Shown here in pieces: positions 25,229-34,943 of a stretch of DNA of 62,162 nucleotides. The first letter of the stretch is position 1, and each line of letters opens with the position of its first letter. Made by a program: the position numbers and the translations under genes. The notes under the pieces were generated by a model, which was not told the origin of the DNA, did not search any database, and saw only the letters and a program-made list of their open reading frames with translations. Source of the DNA: Paenibacillus phocaeensis (lineage in GTDB: Bacteria; Bacillota; Bacilli; Paenibacillales; Paenibacillaceae); contig NZ_FCOQ01000024.1 of NCBI RefSeq assembly GCF_900021165.1, positions 27,661-89,822 of the forward strand. Direction: 5' to 3'.

Positions 25229-25915
25229 TTACTCTGTCTCTAGAATATACCCGCTCCCGCGGATCGCATTGATCTGAAACGTGTCTCGCCCATATTTCTT
25301 GCGAATCCGGTAGATCAGCGTGGTTAACTCATCGATCGTCACGTCCGGCAGCCCGTCGGGACCGGGATTGCGGTCGTACCACACCTTCTGTTTGATCTCG
25401 CGGATCGTGACCAGGCGGTTCGGATGCTCATGCAGCAGCTTCAGCAGCAGGAATTCCTTCTCCGACATCGAAATTTTCACGCCGTCCACGATACATTCCC
25501 GCTTCTCCCAATGAATCGTAACCGGTCCCTCTACCGCCTCCGGGTGCGCCGAGCTGACCACCGGCTCAAACTCCAGGGTCTGCTCCCCGGGGGAGTAGGA
25601 GAAATGCAGCACGCTTGTGCCCCGGGCCAATTTCAGGATGTCATTCGTTTCCAGCACATAAGGGGCATGCGCGATCATCCGCACTCCGTTCAACTCCGTG
25701 CCATGACGGCTCCCCAAGTCGTATGCAACCGCACGATCGCCCTCTCTCCGAATCACCAAATGCTTCCGGGATATAAAAATGTTCGTAAATGCCATGTCCG
25801 GAAAATTGTCCGAAGACGTACGCCCGATTTCCGTCACCTCTTGATCCAGGTATAAGCAAGTTCCGGGACGAAACGGGTCGCCGCGCAGAATATAAATACA
25901 GGCAAAGGTATCCAC
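25229..25915 (-). CDS. FHA domain fused to OmpR/PhoB-type winged helix
   Basis: This 228-residue protein has an N-terminal FHA phosphothreonine-binding domain (about 25-105: TEIGRTSSDNF, ISRKHLVI, GSRHGTELNG) and a C-terminal OmpR-like DNA-binding domain (about 140-228: MSEKEFLLLKLLHEHPN, TTLIYRIRKKYG, IRGSGYILE). There is no receiver domain. It may therefore link Ser/Thr kinase signalling to transcription. GTG start with GGAGGG 9 nt upstream. It precedes the GDPD gene and is divergent from the helicase. Mycobacterial EmbR has related domains in a different order. No kinase gene lies in the window. Confidence 0.88.
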   Translation of the reverse strand: MDTFACIYILRGDPFRPGTCLYLDQEVTEIGRTSSDNFPDMAFTNIFISRKHLVIRREGDRAVAYDLGSRHGTELNGVRMIAHAPYVLETNDILKLARGTSVLHFSYSPGEQTLEFEPVVSSAHPEAVEGPVTIHWEKRECIVDGVKISMSEKEFLLLKLLHEHPNRLVTIREIKQKVWYDRNPGPDGLPDVTIDELTTLIYRIRKKYGRDTFQINAIRGSGYILETE

Positions 25916-26116
25916 ACCTATTTCCCTCCATCTTCTGAATACATCATCATCTTATCTTAAGGGACATGCAAAGAATATGGCAACCGCAGTGACATTATCC
26001 TCACAGCTGGCTGATAGAACCCCTCGTTTTTCACCGGGCGTTTTTCTGTTATCATAGGAGGAGAACAAAAGGCGAACACCTGACGTACGGAAAATGAACC
26101 AGAGAGGAATCAGAAC

Positions 26117-29100
26117 ATGAGCTTTCAGTTAACGCAGCGCGTCATTAAATTGTTATGCGGGCGGATCGCTTACGAACGCGGGGAAGCCTATTACCGAACC
26201 GGTAAAGTGACCTTTCTCCGCATTGACCACGCCTCCCGCGTGTATGAAGCGTCCGTGTCCGGGACCGGCCACTATCATGTCGCGCTGCAGATCGATCAAC
26301 ACGGCGACGTGCATGCGGAATGCAACTGCCCTGCCTTTTACTCCTATAACAACTATTGCAAACATATCGCCGCCGTCCTGCTCGGGATTCATGATCTGCT
26401 GCAGGGCGGCAAGCCGCCGGTTCGCCTTTCAAGGTCGCTGCTGCATCCGGGTGAGGAGCAGGATTCCATAGAGGACGCTTGGAATGGATCTCTGAGTGCA
26501 TCACAGCGGAGACACGCAGGGGACATCCCCTCCCGCGATATCTGGATCGCCCGCGACATGATGCGTCTGTTCGAAGAGAACGCCCAGCCGCCGCTGCGGA
26601 CCGGAATGAGGTTCGATCAGCGAACGCTGCTGGAGGCGGAGTTTACCCTCCGTCCGGTGCCGTACGGCTACCGCAAGTACCTGTTCGGCCTGGAGCTGAA
26701 GATCGGCGAGAAGCGCCTGTACATCGTCAAGAACGTGCGGGATTTTCTCGATAAACTCTCGCGCCGTGAGCCTTACAGCTTCTCCAAGCATTTTAACTAT
26801 GACCCGGAGCGTTATGCCTTCAGGCCGGAGGATGAAGCGATCCTGCGGAAGCTGGCGGAAATCCAGCGCAATGAACAGATGTATCAAGAGAGCCTGGGGG
26901 GTTATACGGCCAAATCTTACGGACATTCCGATCGATTGCTGCCGGTGCCGCCTTTTTTCTGGGACGGACTGCTCCAGCTTCTCATTCAAGCGCCCAACGT
27001 GCAGATGGAGCAAGACGGCCAGATTTGGCCGGGGCTGACGGTGTCGGACGAGCCGCTGCCGTTAAGCTTTGGCCTTGGGCAAGCCGGGGATGAGAGTTAT
27101 CAGTTTTCCGCCCAAGGGCTCGACGAGGTGACGGTGATGGATGCCTATGGCGTCATTCTGACGGAAGGCAAGCTCATCCGGCGTCCGCTGGCACAAACCC
27201 GCCGGCTCGCGGAGATGAAGCACATGCTTGCCACCGCCCGGAAACAGCATATCTTGATTTCGCCCGAGCAGATCGAGCCCTTCGTGGAACGGGTCTTGCC
27301 GGGGCTGATGAAGCTCGGGTCAGTTAACGTTGAAGAGCAGGTCGCTTCTCGGATGGTACGAACCCAGCTCCAAGCTCGCGTGTATCTCGACCGGGTCAAG
27401 GATCGGCTGCTCGCGGGCCTGGAGTTCCAATACGGGGATGTCGTGTTTAATCCTTTGGAGGAGCAGGGGCCCAAGCGGGGGACTGAGTGGATCGTGCTGC
27501 GCGATGGCGAACAGGAGCGGCAAATCCTTGATTTGATGGAATCCGGCTTGTTCGCCCGCACGGAAAGCGCCTATTTCCTCGACGATGAGGAAGCGGAATA
27601 CGAGTTCCTGTACCATGTCATGCCGGAGCTGGAGAAACTGGCCGAGATTTATGCCACTTCGGCCGTGAAGACGCGGCTGATCCCCGATCTTCGTCCGCCA
27701 AAGATCTCCGTGGACGTGGACGAACGGACCGATTGGCTGGAGTTCCGCTTCAGCATGACCGGCATCGGGGAGTCCGAAATTCGCGGCCTGCTTACGGCGC
27801 TGGAGGAGAAGCGCCGGTATTACCGAATGCCGAACGGGGCGCTGATGCCGCTGGAAAGCGAAGAGTTCCAGGAAATCGTCGCTTTCTTGAATGAGTTTGG
27901 CCTGCGCCAAAACGAGATCCGCGGTCCGGAATTCCGGCTGCCGGTGCTTCGCGGGCTGCATATCCGGGACGAGCATGGACTTGGGGGCCCGGTCAAGCTC
28001 GGCAAAGCGTACCGCGAGCTGCTGCAGAACCTGCAACAACCTGGCAGTCTGGATTTTCCAGTGCCGCCGCAGCTCGCCGACGTGCTTCGCGATTACCAGG
28101 CCTACGGCTATCAATGGCTGAAGACGCTGGCCCATTACCGCTTCGGCGGCATTCTCGCCGACGACATGGGGCTGGGAAAGACGCTGCAAAGCATCGCCTT
28201 CCTCGTGTCGGTGTTGCCGGAAATCGCCGAATCCGGACAGCCGGCGTTAATCGTCTCCCCCGCTTCGCTGGTGTATAACTGGAGGAACGAGCTGACCAAG
28301 TTTGCGCCGGACATCCAAGCGGTCATCGCGGACGGCACCAAAGCCGAACGGGTGCGGACGTTCCGCGAGGCTTCTCAGGCGGACGTCATCATCACCTCGT
28401 ACCCGCTGCTGCGCCGCGATATCGAGCAATTCGCCGAGCTGTCGTTCCATACGCTGATCTTGGACGAAGCCCAAAGCTTTAAGAATCACGCCAGCCAAAC
28501 GGCTCAAGCCGTGAAGAGCCTGCAGGCGAAGCACCGATTCGCCTTGACCGGTACCCCGGTGGAAAACTCGCTGGAGGAGCTTTGGTCGATCTTCAGCGCC
28601 GTATTTCCCGACTTGTTTCCGAGCCGCCAGGCGTTTAACGATCTGTCGCGGGAGACGGTGGCCAAGCGCATTCGCCCCTTCCTCCTGCGCCGGTTAAAAA
28701 CCGATGTGCTGAAGGAGCTCCCGGATAAAATCGAGTCCCTTCAGCCTTCGGAGCTGCTTCCGGAACAGAAGAAGCTGTACCTTGCCTACCTGGCCAAGCT
28801 GCAGCAGGAGACGCTGAAACATTTGGACGCGGACACCTTCGGTCAGAACCGCATCCGCATCCTGGCCGGGTTAACTCGGCTCCGCCAGCTTTGCTGCCAT
28901 CCCGCCTTGTTCGTTGACGGCTATGACGGGGGTTCGGCCAAGTTTGACCAGCTCATGGAAATGATCGAGGAATGCCAGAGCGCCGGCAAACGCGTGCTGA
29001 TCTTCTCCCAATTCACGGAGATGCTTGGACTGATCGGCCGGGAACTGGGTTATCGGGGCCTTCCCTTTTTCTATCTCGATGGAAAAACCCCGTCCGCCGA

Positions 29101-29446
29101 ACGGGTGGAGCTCTGCAACCGATTTAACCGCGGGGAACGCGACCTGTTCCTCATCTCGCTGAAGGCAGGCGGGACCGGGTTGAACCTGACCGGTGCGGAT
29201 ACCGTCATCCTCTACGATTTATGGTGGAATCCTGCCGTCGAGCAGCAGGCCGCTGACCGCGCCCATCGGATCGGACAGAAAAAGATCGTTCAGGTCATTC
29301 GTCTTGTAGCGCAAGGTACGGTCGAGGATAAAATGTATGAGTTGCAGCAGAAGAAAAAGCACCTCGTCGAAGAGGTGCTGAAGCCCGGACAGGAAACGTT
29401 GTCCGCGCTCACGGAGCAGGAGATTCGCGAAATCTTAATGGTCTGA
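26117..29446 (+). CDS. SWIM zinc finger SNF2-family helicase
   Basis: This 1109-residue ATP-dependent DNA translocase has an N-terminal SWIM zinc finger with ligands C69, C71, C81 and H83 (CNC-x9-CKH), a DUF3670/SNF2-associated middle region, and a SNF2 helicase core: Walker A DDMGLGKT (about 683), DEAQ box ILDEAQSFKN (about 780), LTGTPVEN, and motif VI region QQAADRAHRIGQ near residue 1050. Bacterial members resemble RapA and are thought to remodel nucleoprotein or transcription complexes. AGAGGAA precedes the ATG. It is single and stands divergent from the FHA operon. Confidence 0.95.
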   Translation: MSFQLTQRVIKLLCGRIAYERGEAYYRTGKVTFLRIDHASRVYEASVSGTGHYHVALQIDQHGDVHAECNCPAFYSYNNYCKHIAAVLLGIHDLLQGGKPPVRLSRSLLHPGEEQDSIEDAWNGSLSASQRRHAGDIPSRDIWIARDMMRLFEENAQPPLRTGMRFDQRTLLEAEFTLRPVPYGYRKYLFGLELKIGEKRLYIVKNVRDFLDKLSRREPYSFSKHFNYDPERYAFRPEDEAILRKLAEIQRNEQMYQESLGGYTAKSYGHSDRLLPVPPFFWDGLLQLLIQAPNVQMEQDGQIWPGLTVSDEPLPLSFGLGQAGDESYQFSAQGLDEVTVMDAYGVILTEGKLIRRPLAQTRRLAEMKHMLATARKQHILISPEQIEPFVERVLPGLMKLGSVNVEEQVASRMVRTQLQARVYLDRVKDRLLAGLEFQYGDVVFNPLEEQGPKRGTEWIVLRDGEQERQILDLMESGLFARTESAYFLDDEEAEYEFLYHVMPELEKLAEIYATSAVKTRLIPDLRPPKISVDVDERTDWLEFRFSMTGIGESEIRGLLTALEEKRRYYRMPNGALMPLESEEFQEIVAFLNEFGLRQNEIRGPEFRLPVLRGLHIRDEHGLGGPVKLGKAYRELLQNLQQPGSLDFPVPPQLADVLRDYQAYGYQWLKTLAHYRFGGILADDMGLGKTLQSIAFLVSVLPEIAESGQPALIVSPASLVYNWRNELTKFAPDIQAVIADGTKAERVRTFREASQADVIITSYPLLRRDIEQFAELSFHTLILDEAQSFKNHASQTAQAVKSLQAKHRFALTGTPVENSLEELWSIFSAVFPDLFPSRQAFNDLSRETVAKRIRPFLLRRLKTDVLKELPDKIESLQPSELLPEQKKLYLAYLAKLQQETLKHLDADTFGQNRIRILAGLTRLRQLCCHPALFVDGYDGGSAKFDQLMEMIEECQSAGKRVLIFSQFTEMLGLIGRELGYRGLPFFYLDGKTPSAERVELCNRFNRGERDLFLISLKAGGTGLNLTGADTVILYDLWWNPAVEQQAADRAHRIGQKKIVQVIRLVAQGTVEDKMYELQQKKKHLVEEVLKPGQETLSALTEQEIREILMV

Positions 29447-29465
29447 CGCTCATTGTCTCTATGAT

Positions 29466-31127
29466 TTATGGACCCGTAACTTCGAACTCATAAAGCGAAT
29501 ATCCGTAAGGGGTCCCCCGCTCGAGGCCGTACATGCGGACATACCTTGCCGGCTGCGGCGTCAACGGGATCTCATCAAGCCCTCCGTTCCCGCTCGAGGT
29601 CGAATACACCTCTCGCCAATGCTCCGGCGATCCGCTGTCGGTGGAGATTTCAATCTTATATCGTTTCGCATAAGCGGCTTCCCAGCGCAATTGGACACCG
29701 GTGATCTGTTGCACCGCCCCCAGATCAACGTAAATCCATTCCGGATCGCTGCCCTCCCGGCTGGCCCATCTGGTCAACTGGTTGCCGTCCACCGCTTGGC
29801 CCGGCTCAAATCCCACGCCTTCGACCGTGCTGGCGACCGCCGGCTGGTTCAGCGCCAGGTTGGGCGCTTCCGGTACCGGCGCACCGCCGGGCTTCCACCA
29901 GTTGCCCGTCAGGAACAGCATATTCAGCAAATTGTAGCTGTCGCTGAAATAATCCTCTTTCTTGTTCTTCATCCAATCCCAGCCGGCATTCACCCAAGCC
30001 TGGTGGCCCGGATTTACCGTTCCCGCTGAGATCAGAGGCGAGACGAATACGGCGGTGGCATAATCGCCGAAGGCCGTGCCGTCCAGCTTATATCCGTTTT
30101 TGATCTTGGCCGGGGATCCCCCGGTCTTGCCTATGATCCATCCGCTTATTTTATCGGCCAAAGCCTTGGCCCTCGAATCACCATAGAAGGCGTAGTCCAT
30201 CACAATGCGAAGCGGCACCCGGCTGGCGTTGTAGGAATATTGATTGGTTTCCTTGAATTCGTCCAGATACCACTCCGGTGCCGGCTTGGGGGGATTCCCG
30301 ACCACAAAATCGGAAATCAGCCCGGTATTAGGCGAATATGTCGCCGTAAACTGCTGATATACATCGTACAGGTTATCGATCACATGAATCCAAGTCTCGT
30401 CACCGGTCACTTCATAGAAGGCTCGCAGATGGCTGAGCATCCAATCCGAGGGGCGTGTATTTAAGGCGTCTTTGCCGTCCCAATCGCCCAGGTTTAACCG
30501 GTAGCCGGTCGTAACGTAACTGGCTTTGATGCCGTCGGTGATCATTTTTCGGGCTTCCTGAAGGTAATTTACCGCCCCGCCCGACCCCCATTGGTTATGC
30601 GCCAATATCAAGGAATACGCGATATCCAGGTCACCGTCGGTGGCCGAGCCGAAATGGCCCTGGGCGGCTTTGCTGTCGGCGACAACCCAGCCCATCAGGT
30701 TCGGGTTGCCGCTGCTCTTATACGCCCGGGCCGTTTTGAACAACCCGTCGTAAATCGTTCGGGCGTTGGGATCATAGCCGGCCATCAGTACGGTGATGAT
30801 CATGCCGTAGCCTTGGCCCTCCGAGGAACCCAGCGCCGTAAATCCATCGGGATCGCCCGTGATATCCCCTTTCACGTAATAACCGCCGGGCAAAGAAGTC
30901 AAATTGCTTTTAAGATACGTTGTTTTCCAGTAATCATAGTAGGCCGTTACTGCCTGATTCATTGCCGCTTGGGTCACATGGCTCGGTTTCAAAACGCCCG
31001 GATAGCTGACCTGCTGCGGGAAAGGCTTGAGTTCTCCGGCAGCGGAGGCCTTAGAAGCTGGTCCTATTCCTCCTGCCGAGACTGCAACGAACAGAGCTAA
31101 CCATACAAGACAAATCTTGTGAAGCAT
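29466..31127 (-). CDS. Secreted GH8 glycosidase with F5/8 type C (CBM32-like) domain
   Basis: This 553-residue secreted enzyme has a signal peptide (about 1-30, ending KASAA). The GH8 catalytic domain (about 35-400) has the acid Glu in SSEGQGYGM and the family block ATDGDLDIAYSLILA. A C-terminal discoidin-type carbohydrate-binding domain follows (about 415-553, from NLALNQPAVAS to YSLYEFEV). GH8 enzymes act on cellulose, chitosan, lichenan or xylan; Paenibacillus chitosanase-glucanases are of this type. The exact substrate is not determined. The ATG at 31125-31127 follows GAGGAGG. It is convergent with the helicase gene, 19 nt apart, without a clear terminator. Confidence 0.93.
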   Translation of the reverse strand: MLHKICLVWLALFVAVSAGGIGPASKASAAGELKPFPQQVSYPGVLKPSHVTQAAMNQAVTAYYDYWKTTYLKSNLTSLPGGYYVKGDITGDPDGFTALGSSEGQGYGMIITVLMAGYDPNARTIYDGLFKTARAYKSSGNPNLMGWVVADSKAAQGHFGSATDGDLDIAYSLILAHNQWGSGGAVNYLQEARKMITDGIKASYVTTGYRLNLGDWDGKDALNTRPSDWMLSHLRAFYEVTGDETWIHVIDNLYDVYQQFTATYSPNTGLISDFVVGNPPKPAPEWYLDEFKETNQYSYNASRVPLRIVMDYAFYGDSRAKALADKISGWIIGKTGGSPAKIKNGYKLDGTAFGDYATAVFVSPLISAGTVNPGHQAWVNAGWDWMKNKKEDYFSDSYNLLNMLFLTGNWWKPGGAPVPEAPNLALNQPAVASTVEGVGFEPGQAVDGNQLTRWASREGSDPEWIYVDLGAVQQITGVQLRWEAAYAKRYKIEISTDSGSPEHWREVYSTSSGNGGLDEIPLTPQPARYVRMYGLERGTPYGYSLYEFEVTGP

Positions 31128-31278
31128 CCTTTCATTCCTCCTCAAATCGAAAGTGCAAATCTGATCTTTCGTTAAGCCTCTTCGGAATTGTTTGTCGTGA
31201 AGCAGCAAGGATGTCTACCTAGTAGTTTATTACAAATCCTTAGGAATATAAACCGTACCGTCCTCCCTGAAACCTGAT

Positions 31279-31303
31279 GTTTGTAAACGACAGGATCGGG
31301 ATA
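31279..31303 (+). promoter_or_regulatory. Possible alternative-sigma promoter (B/F class)
   Basis: GTTTGT (31279-31284), 13 nt, then GGGATA (31298-31303) matches the sigma-B consensus (GTTT..N12-15..GGGWAW), which overlaps that of the forespore factor sigma-F. It lies about 50 nt before the small gene at 31355. Confidence 0.45.
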
Positions 31304-31354
31304 CCCTAAAGGAGGGTAATAACTACCATAGAGACCGACTTAAGGAGGATGAAG

Positions 31355-31531
31355 ATGGAACAACAAAATGGACAAGCCCGCGACGAAGCCGAGCTGCGTA
31401 ACAAGTTGAACCAGCATGGCGATTCGTTAGCCGAGAAGAAGAAAATCGAAAACGGCGTGGATATTGAACCGGAAGCCGATGAATGGGTAGCGAAACCGGT
31501 GCCGTTTACCGATACGGATTCCGCGAAATAA
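31355..31531 (+). CDS. Small charged protein, function unknown
   Basis: This 58-residue, hydrophilic, probably disordered protein begins MEQQNGQARDEAELRNKLNQHG. It has no membrane segment and no Cys. The ATG at 31355 has AAGGAGG 6 nt upstream; the in-frame ATG at 31349 abuts the ribosome site. A terminator follows (31554-31584), so it is a complete transcription unit. The candidate sigma-B/F promoter upstream hints at a stress or spore protein, which is inference only. Confidence 0.72.
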   Translation: MEQQNGQARDEAELRNKLNQHGDSLAEKKKIENGVDIEPEADEWVAKPVPFTDTDSAK

Positions 31532-31553
31532 TCAAGCTTACACTTCACCGTCC

Positions 31554-31584
31554 GCAGGGCCCGCTTGGGTTCCTGCTTTTTTTT
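31554..31584 (+). terminator. Terminator of the small gene at 31355
   Basis: GCAGGGCCC pairs with GGGTTCCTGC and is followed by eight T residues. Confidence 0.8.
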
Positions 31585-31675
31585 ATGGCGGGGCAGCCCG
31601 CAGATCACAGGATAACTGGCACGCCCGGCGAATATCATGGTAGCGAAGCTAAAACCTATCGAGGAGCGTGAAGGG

Positions 31676-32530
31676 ATGGAAGCGTTTGCGAACGATCTGC
31701 TAAGGGGAAAAACGATTCTGATCACCGGCGGCGGAACGGGTTTGGGGCGTGCGATGGCGGAACGATTTCTGCAGCTTGGCGCCAACCTTGCACTCTGCGG
31801 GCGGCGTGAGGAGATCTTACGGAATGCGGCAAAGGAGATGGCAACCGGCAGCGGCGAGGTGTTCGCACAGCTCTGCGACGTACGCGATCCCGATCAGGTG
31901 CGCTCCTGCGTCGACGCCGTGTGGCAACATTACGGGAAGATCGACGTGCTTATCAACAATGCGGCCGGCAATTTCATCAGCCCCACTGAACGGTTGTCGC
32001 CGCGTGCGGTCGATGCGGTGCTGGGCATCGTGCTGCATGGTACTTTTTATATGACCCTGGAGGTCGGGAAACGGTGGATCGAGCAAGGCCAGCCGGGAAC
32101 GATGCTGAATATCGTCACCACTTACGCGTCAACCGGCTCAGGCTACGTCGTCCCTTCCGCGGCAGCCAAAGCCGGTGTGCTCGCCCTGACCCGTTCTCTG
32201 GCCGTCGAATGGGCACCTTATGGGATTCGGCAGGTGGCGATTGCGCCCGGTGCGTTTCCGACGGAAGGAGCCGGGTCGCGCCTGTCTCCTACGCCGGAAT
32301 TGGAAGCGAAGCTGTCGGGACGCGTCCCGCTCGGCAGAACCGGCCGCCCGCGGGAGCTCGCGGACTTGGCCGCCTTCCTCGTGTCGGACGCTGCGGCATA
32401 TATCAACGGCGAGGTTGTTACGATCGATGGCGGCGAGTGGCTGCGGGGGGCCGGTCAGTTTAGCGATCTTGCCGAGGTGACGGATGAGGAGTGGGACCGG
32501 CTCTCCGAGTTGACGCGAAAGGGCAAGTGA
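31676..32530 (+). CDS. Short-chain dehydrogenase, 2,4-dienoyl-CoA reductase type
   Basis: This 284-residue NADPH-dependent SDR has cofactor motif TGGGTGLG (about residue 16) and NNAAGNF. Where most SDRs have YxxxK it has SAAAK (in VVPSAAAKAGV), exactly as in mitochondrial-type 2,4-dienoyl-CoA reductases; the flank PYGIRQVAIAPGAFPTEGAGSRL is also typical. It would remove double bonds from polyunsaturated acyl-CoAs so they can enter beta-oxidation, consistent with the fad island about 9 kb away. The ATG at 31676 follows GAGGAG. Confidence 0.88.
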   Translation: MEAFANDLLRGKTILITGGGTGLGRAMAERFLQLGANLALCGRREEILRNAAKEMATGSGEVFAQLCDVRDPDQVRSCVDAVWQHYGKIDVLINNAAGNFISPTERLSPRAVDAVLGIVLHGTFYMTLEVGKRWIEQGQPGTMLNIVTTYASTGSGYVVPSAAAKAGVLALTRSLAVEWAPYGIRQVAIAPGAFPTEGAGSRLSPTPELEAKLSGRVPLGRTGRPRELADLAAFLVSDAAAYINGEVVTIDGGEWLRGAGQFSDLAEVTDEEWDRLSELTRKGK

Positions 32531-32562
32531 CAAGGGAATACGGGAGGACGAAACCGCGCAAC

Positions 32563-33669
32563 TTAGGCGATGTGCCGTTCTTCCTCCCCTCCCTTTTTCT
32601 TTTTTCGCAGCAGAATCATAATAAACAACATCATCGGTACAGCGATTTGAATTAGGGGATACCATTTCAGAACCACGTCGATTCCGAGCCACAAATGGTG
32701 CGTAAAATTGGGAGAAATGAATGACATGGCATAGATGGCGACGCCAAACGGAATGACCCACTTTTTGTAGGGAGTCCCCGTGATTCGGGAGCCCCCCACC
32801 ACTGCCCCTACGTAGAAAAGAAGCAGTTTGGTTCCCAGACCGATAAACAGAACGAGCACGAACAAAATATCCATTCTTTCAAATACTTCAACCAATTCGA
32901 TCAACTGCACGGACTGCAGCAGCGGGAAGGTTACCGTCTCCGCCAACGTTGGCCCCAGTACCAGAATGTTCATTTGATTGACCAAGATCAGGAACACTGC
33001 GGTTATTCCGTAGGTAATTAGCATCGATTTACGAAGGTTCTTGGCTGGAGCGATGATCGGAAAAAAAACCAAAAACAGGACGGACTGTGCAAACGGGAAA
33101 GAAATGACGTCCGGAACGTTCTTTAACACCGGCAGCAACCCGTTCTCCAGTACGGGGAGCATGTTCTCGAAATGAAGCAGGCCCACTCCGGTTATCATCG
33201 ACATGAGCGTTAAATAACTCAGAATGACAAAAGGAAGCAAAGCCAGTAACAATAGAAATACCAATCGGGGTCCATATCTAACGTTGTTGGCAATCACCAG
33301 TATGGCGATCAGCGCAATGACCCCTGTCGGAGTGCGATTCAACAGTACATACGAAGCGAGTTCCCCCAAATCCCGTAAATTTCGAGAGGCCTCGTAAGCG
33401 AAATATCCCGCAAAAACCACGCCGATGAACGTACCGACGATTTTACCGAAATAGGTTCGGCATAATTCGAATAAATCCCGCTTCGGGTCCAGGCGGTGAA
33501 TGGCCAGATGCATCAGGAGAAGCAGCAATCCGCCCAGCGCGGCTATGAGCATGACCAGCCAGGCATCCTGCTTTGCTTCGGCGGCGATTTGGAACAAGGT
33601 GGTGCTTCCGACTTCAAACAATGCAAAACAGGCGATCAACTCCGGTACTCGGCTTTTACTTAATGTCAT
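32563..33669 (-). CDS. Spore germination receptor B subunit (GerAB/endospore permease)
   Basis: This 368-residue protein has about ten TM helices of the APC-like GerAB family (start MTLSKSRVPELIACFALFEVGSTTLF; end Lys-rich KKKKGGEEE). In germinant receptors the B subunit forms the amino-acid or nutrient binding core in the spore inner membrane. GGAGG precedes the ATG. It is the last gene of an A-C-B operon. Confidence 0.93.
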   Translation of the reverse strand: MTLSKSRVPELIACFALFEVGSTTLFQIAAEAKQDAWLVMLIAALGGLLLLLMHLAIHRLDPKRDLFELCRTYFGKIVGTFIGVVFAGYFAYEASRNLRDLGELASYVLLNRTPTGVIALIAILVIANNVRYGPRLVFLLLLALLPFVILSYLTLMSMITGVGLLHFENMLPVLENGLLPVLKNVPDVISFPFAQSVLFLVFFPIIAPAKNLRKSMLITYGITAVFLILVNQMNILVLGPTLAETVTFPLLQSVQLIELVEVFERMDILFVLVLFIGLGTKLLLFYVGAVVGGSRITGTPYKKWVIPFGVAIYAMSFISPNFTHHLWLGIDVVLKWYPLIQIAVPMMLFIMILLRKKKKGGEEERHIA

Positions 33670-33693
33670 AACGTTCTGCCTCCTTCCTGCGTT

Positions 33694-34932
33694 TCATTCC
33701 TGCTCCTGTTCCCGATTCAGTAGGGAACCAAACGATTTTTTCGTCAACCCCGGACGCTGCAGCTTCATCTTGACGCGGACGTCCAGCTCGATTCGGGTTA
33801 ACTCCTCGCTCCAGTTCTTTTTCAGCCGTTTCCATGCCTTGGGATGTTTGTGATGGATAATATCGGCAAACCCGGGCAAATCGACCCCAAGCTTCCGGCT
33901 CGCTTCCCAACCCGTCTCGATTGCGCTAAGAATTTCCTCCTCCACCGCCTTTTCGATGGCATTGATCCCTTCCGGCTTGGACAAATCCACCGGGCACTTA
34001 TATTCCATCAGCAAACCGCCGCTCGCTTCCGTTTCTACGCGCATGTTGTACCGGTCACCTGCCCGAACCGGCGTCACTTTGGTTTTGGCGCCCGTAATCC
34101 GAACGGTTCCATCCTTTGTCTTTGCATCGGTGTCGGGGCAGGAAAATGAGATCGTGCTGCCTTTGATATGGTTTGTTAACCACGCGATCCCATAACTTTC
34201 GTGTCGGTTCAGATACCCGACGAGCCGGTTTTTATGGAATACCCCCATCCGTTCGACCTTCATTTTGGCGGGCGGCGATGTGGATTTGTTCACGTCTAGC
34301 GACTCCAGCGCCTTGGAATTTCCTTCCGTGACGATAATTTCCGGCACTCCGACCGTTTGTGCGTCAGACGCCAGCTTCTGGCCGAATTGGAATACATTCG
34401 TAATCGGAAAATACGAAGAGAAGCTGTTTTGCTTTCTTAACAAATCGGCCAAGGCCGTGCCCGGGATCTTCTCGGGAGGTACCATCTTGCGCAAAATCTC
34501 GCTGGCCTTCCCGTCCGTCACGGCGACCAGCACAGTTTCGCGGGCATCATTATTTCGGAAATAGAGATCGAGGATTTGCTCAACCCCCTCCTCCGCAGCT
34601 TCTTTCCCCATGACCATGATATCGGTATGACCGAAATACAAACGGCGCGGATTCTCCGTATAGCCGAGATCAGCGGCTTCGCGTATCGTTTTTCCTCTCG
34701 TCGTGAAGACGTAGACGCTGGGCTGGGAACCGCTGCCGGAATTCCCTCCGCCTTGGCTCGATCCGCTCGCCGAAGGTACAATGACCTGATATGTCATTTC
34801 CCAATCGTCTCCGTTTCGATCAAAACCGGTCGCAATCGTGATGCCCAATTCGTTCAACTCCGTACGGTTCCAGCAACCGGCCGACGCCAAACAGATAAGA
34901 ACAGCTGCGCAGCACATCAAAATCCGACGCAT
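33694..34932 (-). CDS. Spore germination receptor C subunit, Ger(x)C lipoprotein
   Basis: This 412-residue lipoprotein has signal MCCAAVLICLASAGC with lipobox SAGC at about residue 20, followed by the family start WNRTELNELGI. The Ger(x)C C-terminal domain covers the rest (EEEILSAIETGWEASRKLGVDLPGF). It anchors on the outer face of the spore inner membrane and is required for receptor function. AGGAGAG precedes the ATG, 11 nt after the A-subunit stop. Confidence 0.93.
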   Translation of the reverse strand: MRRILMCCAAVLICLASAGCWNRTELNELGITIATGFDRNGDDWEMTYQVIVPSASGSSQGGGNSGSGSQPSVYVFTTRGKTIREAADLGYTENPRRLYFGHTDIMVMGKEAAEEGVEQILDLYFRNNDARETVLVAVTDGKASEILRKMVPPEKIPGTALADLLRKQNSFSSYFPITNVFQFGQKLASDAQTVGVPEIIVTEGNSKALESLDVNKSTSPPAKMKVERMGVFHKNRLVGYLNRHESYGIAWLTNHIKGSTISFSCPDTDAKTKDGTVRITGAKTKVTPVRAGDRYNMRVETEASGGLLMEYKCPVDLSKPEGINAIEKAVEEEILSAIETGWEASRKLGVDLPGFADIIHHKHPKAWKRLKKNWSEELTRIELDVRVKMKLQRPGLTKKSFGSLLNREQEQE

Positions 34933-34943
34933 CTCGCACTCTC

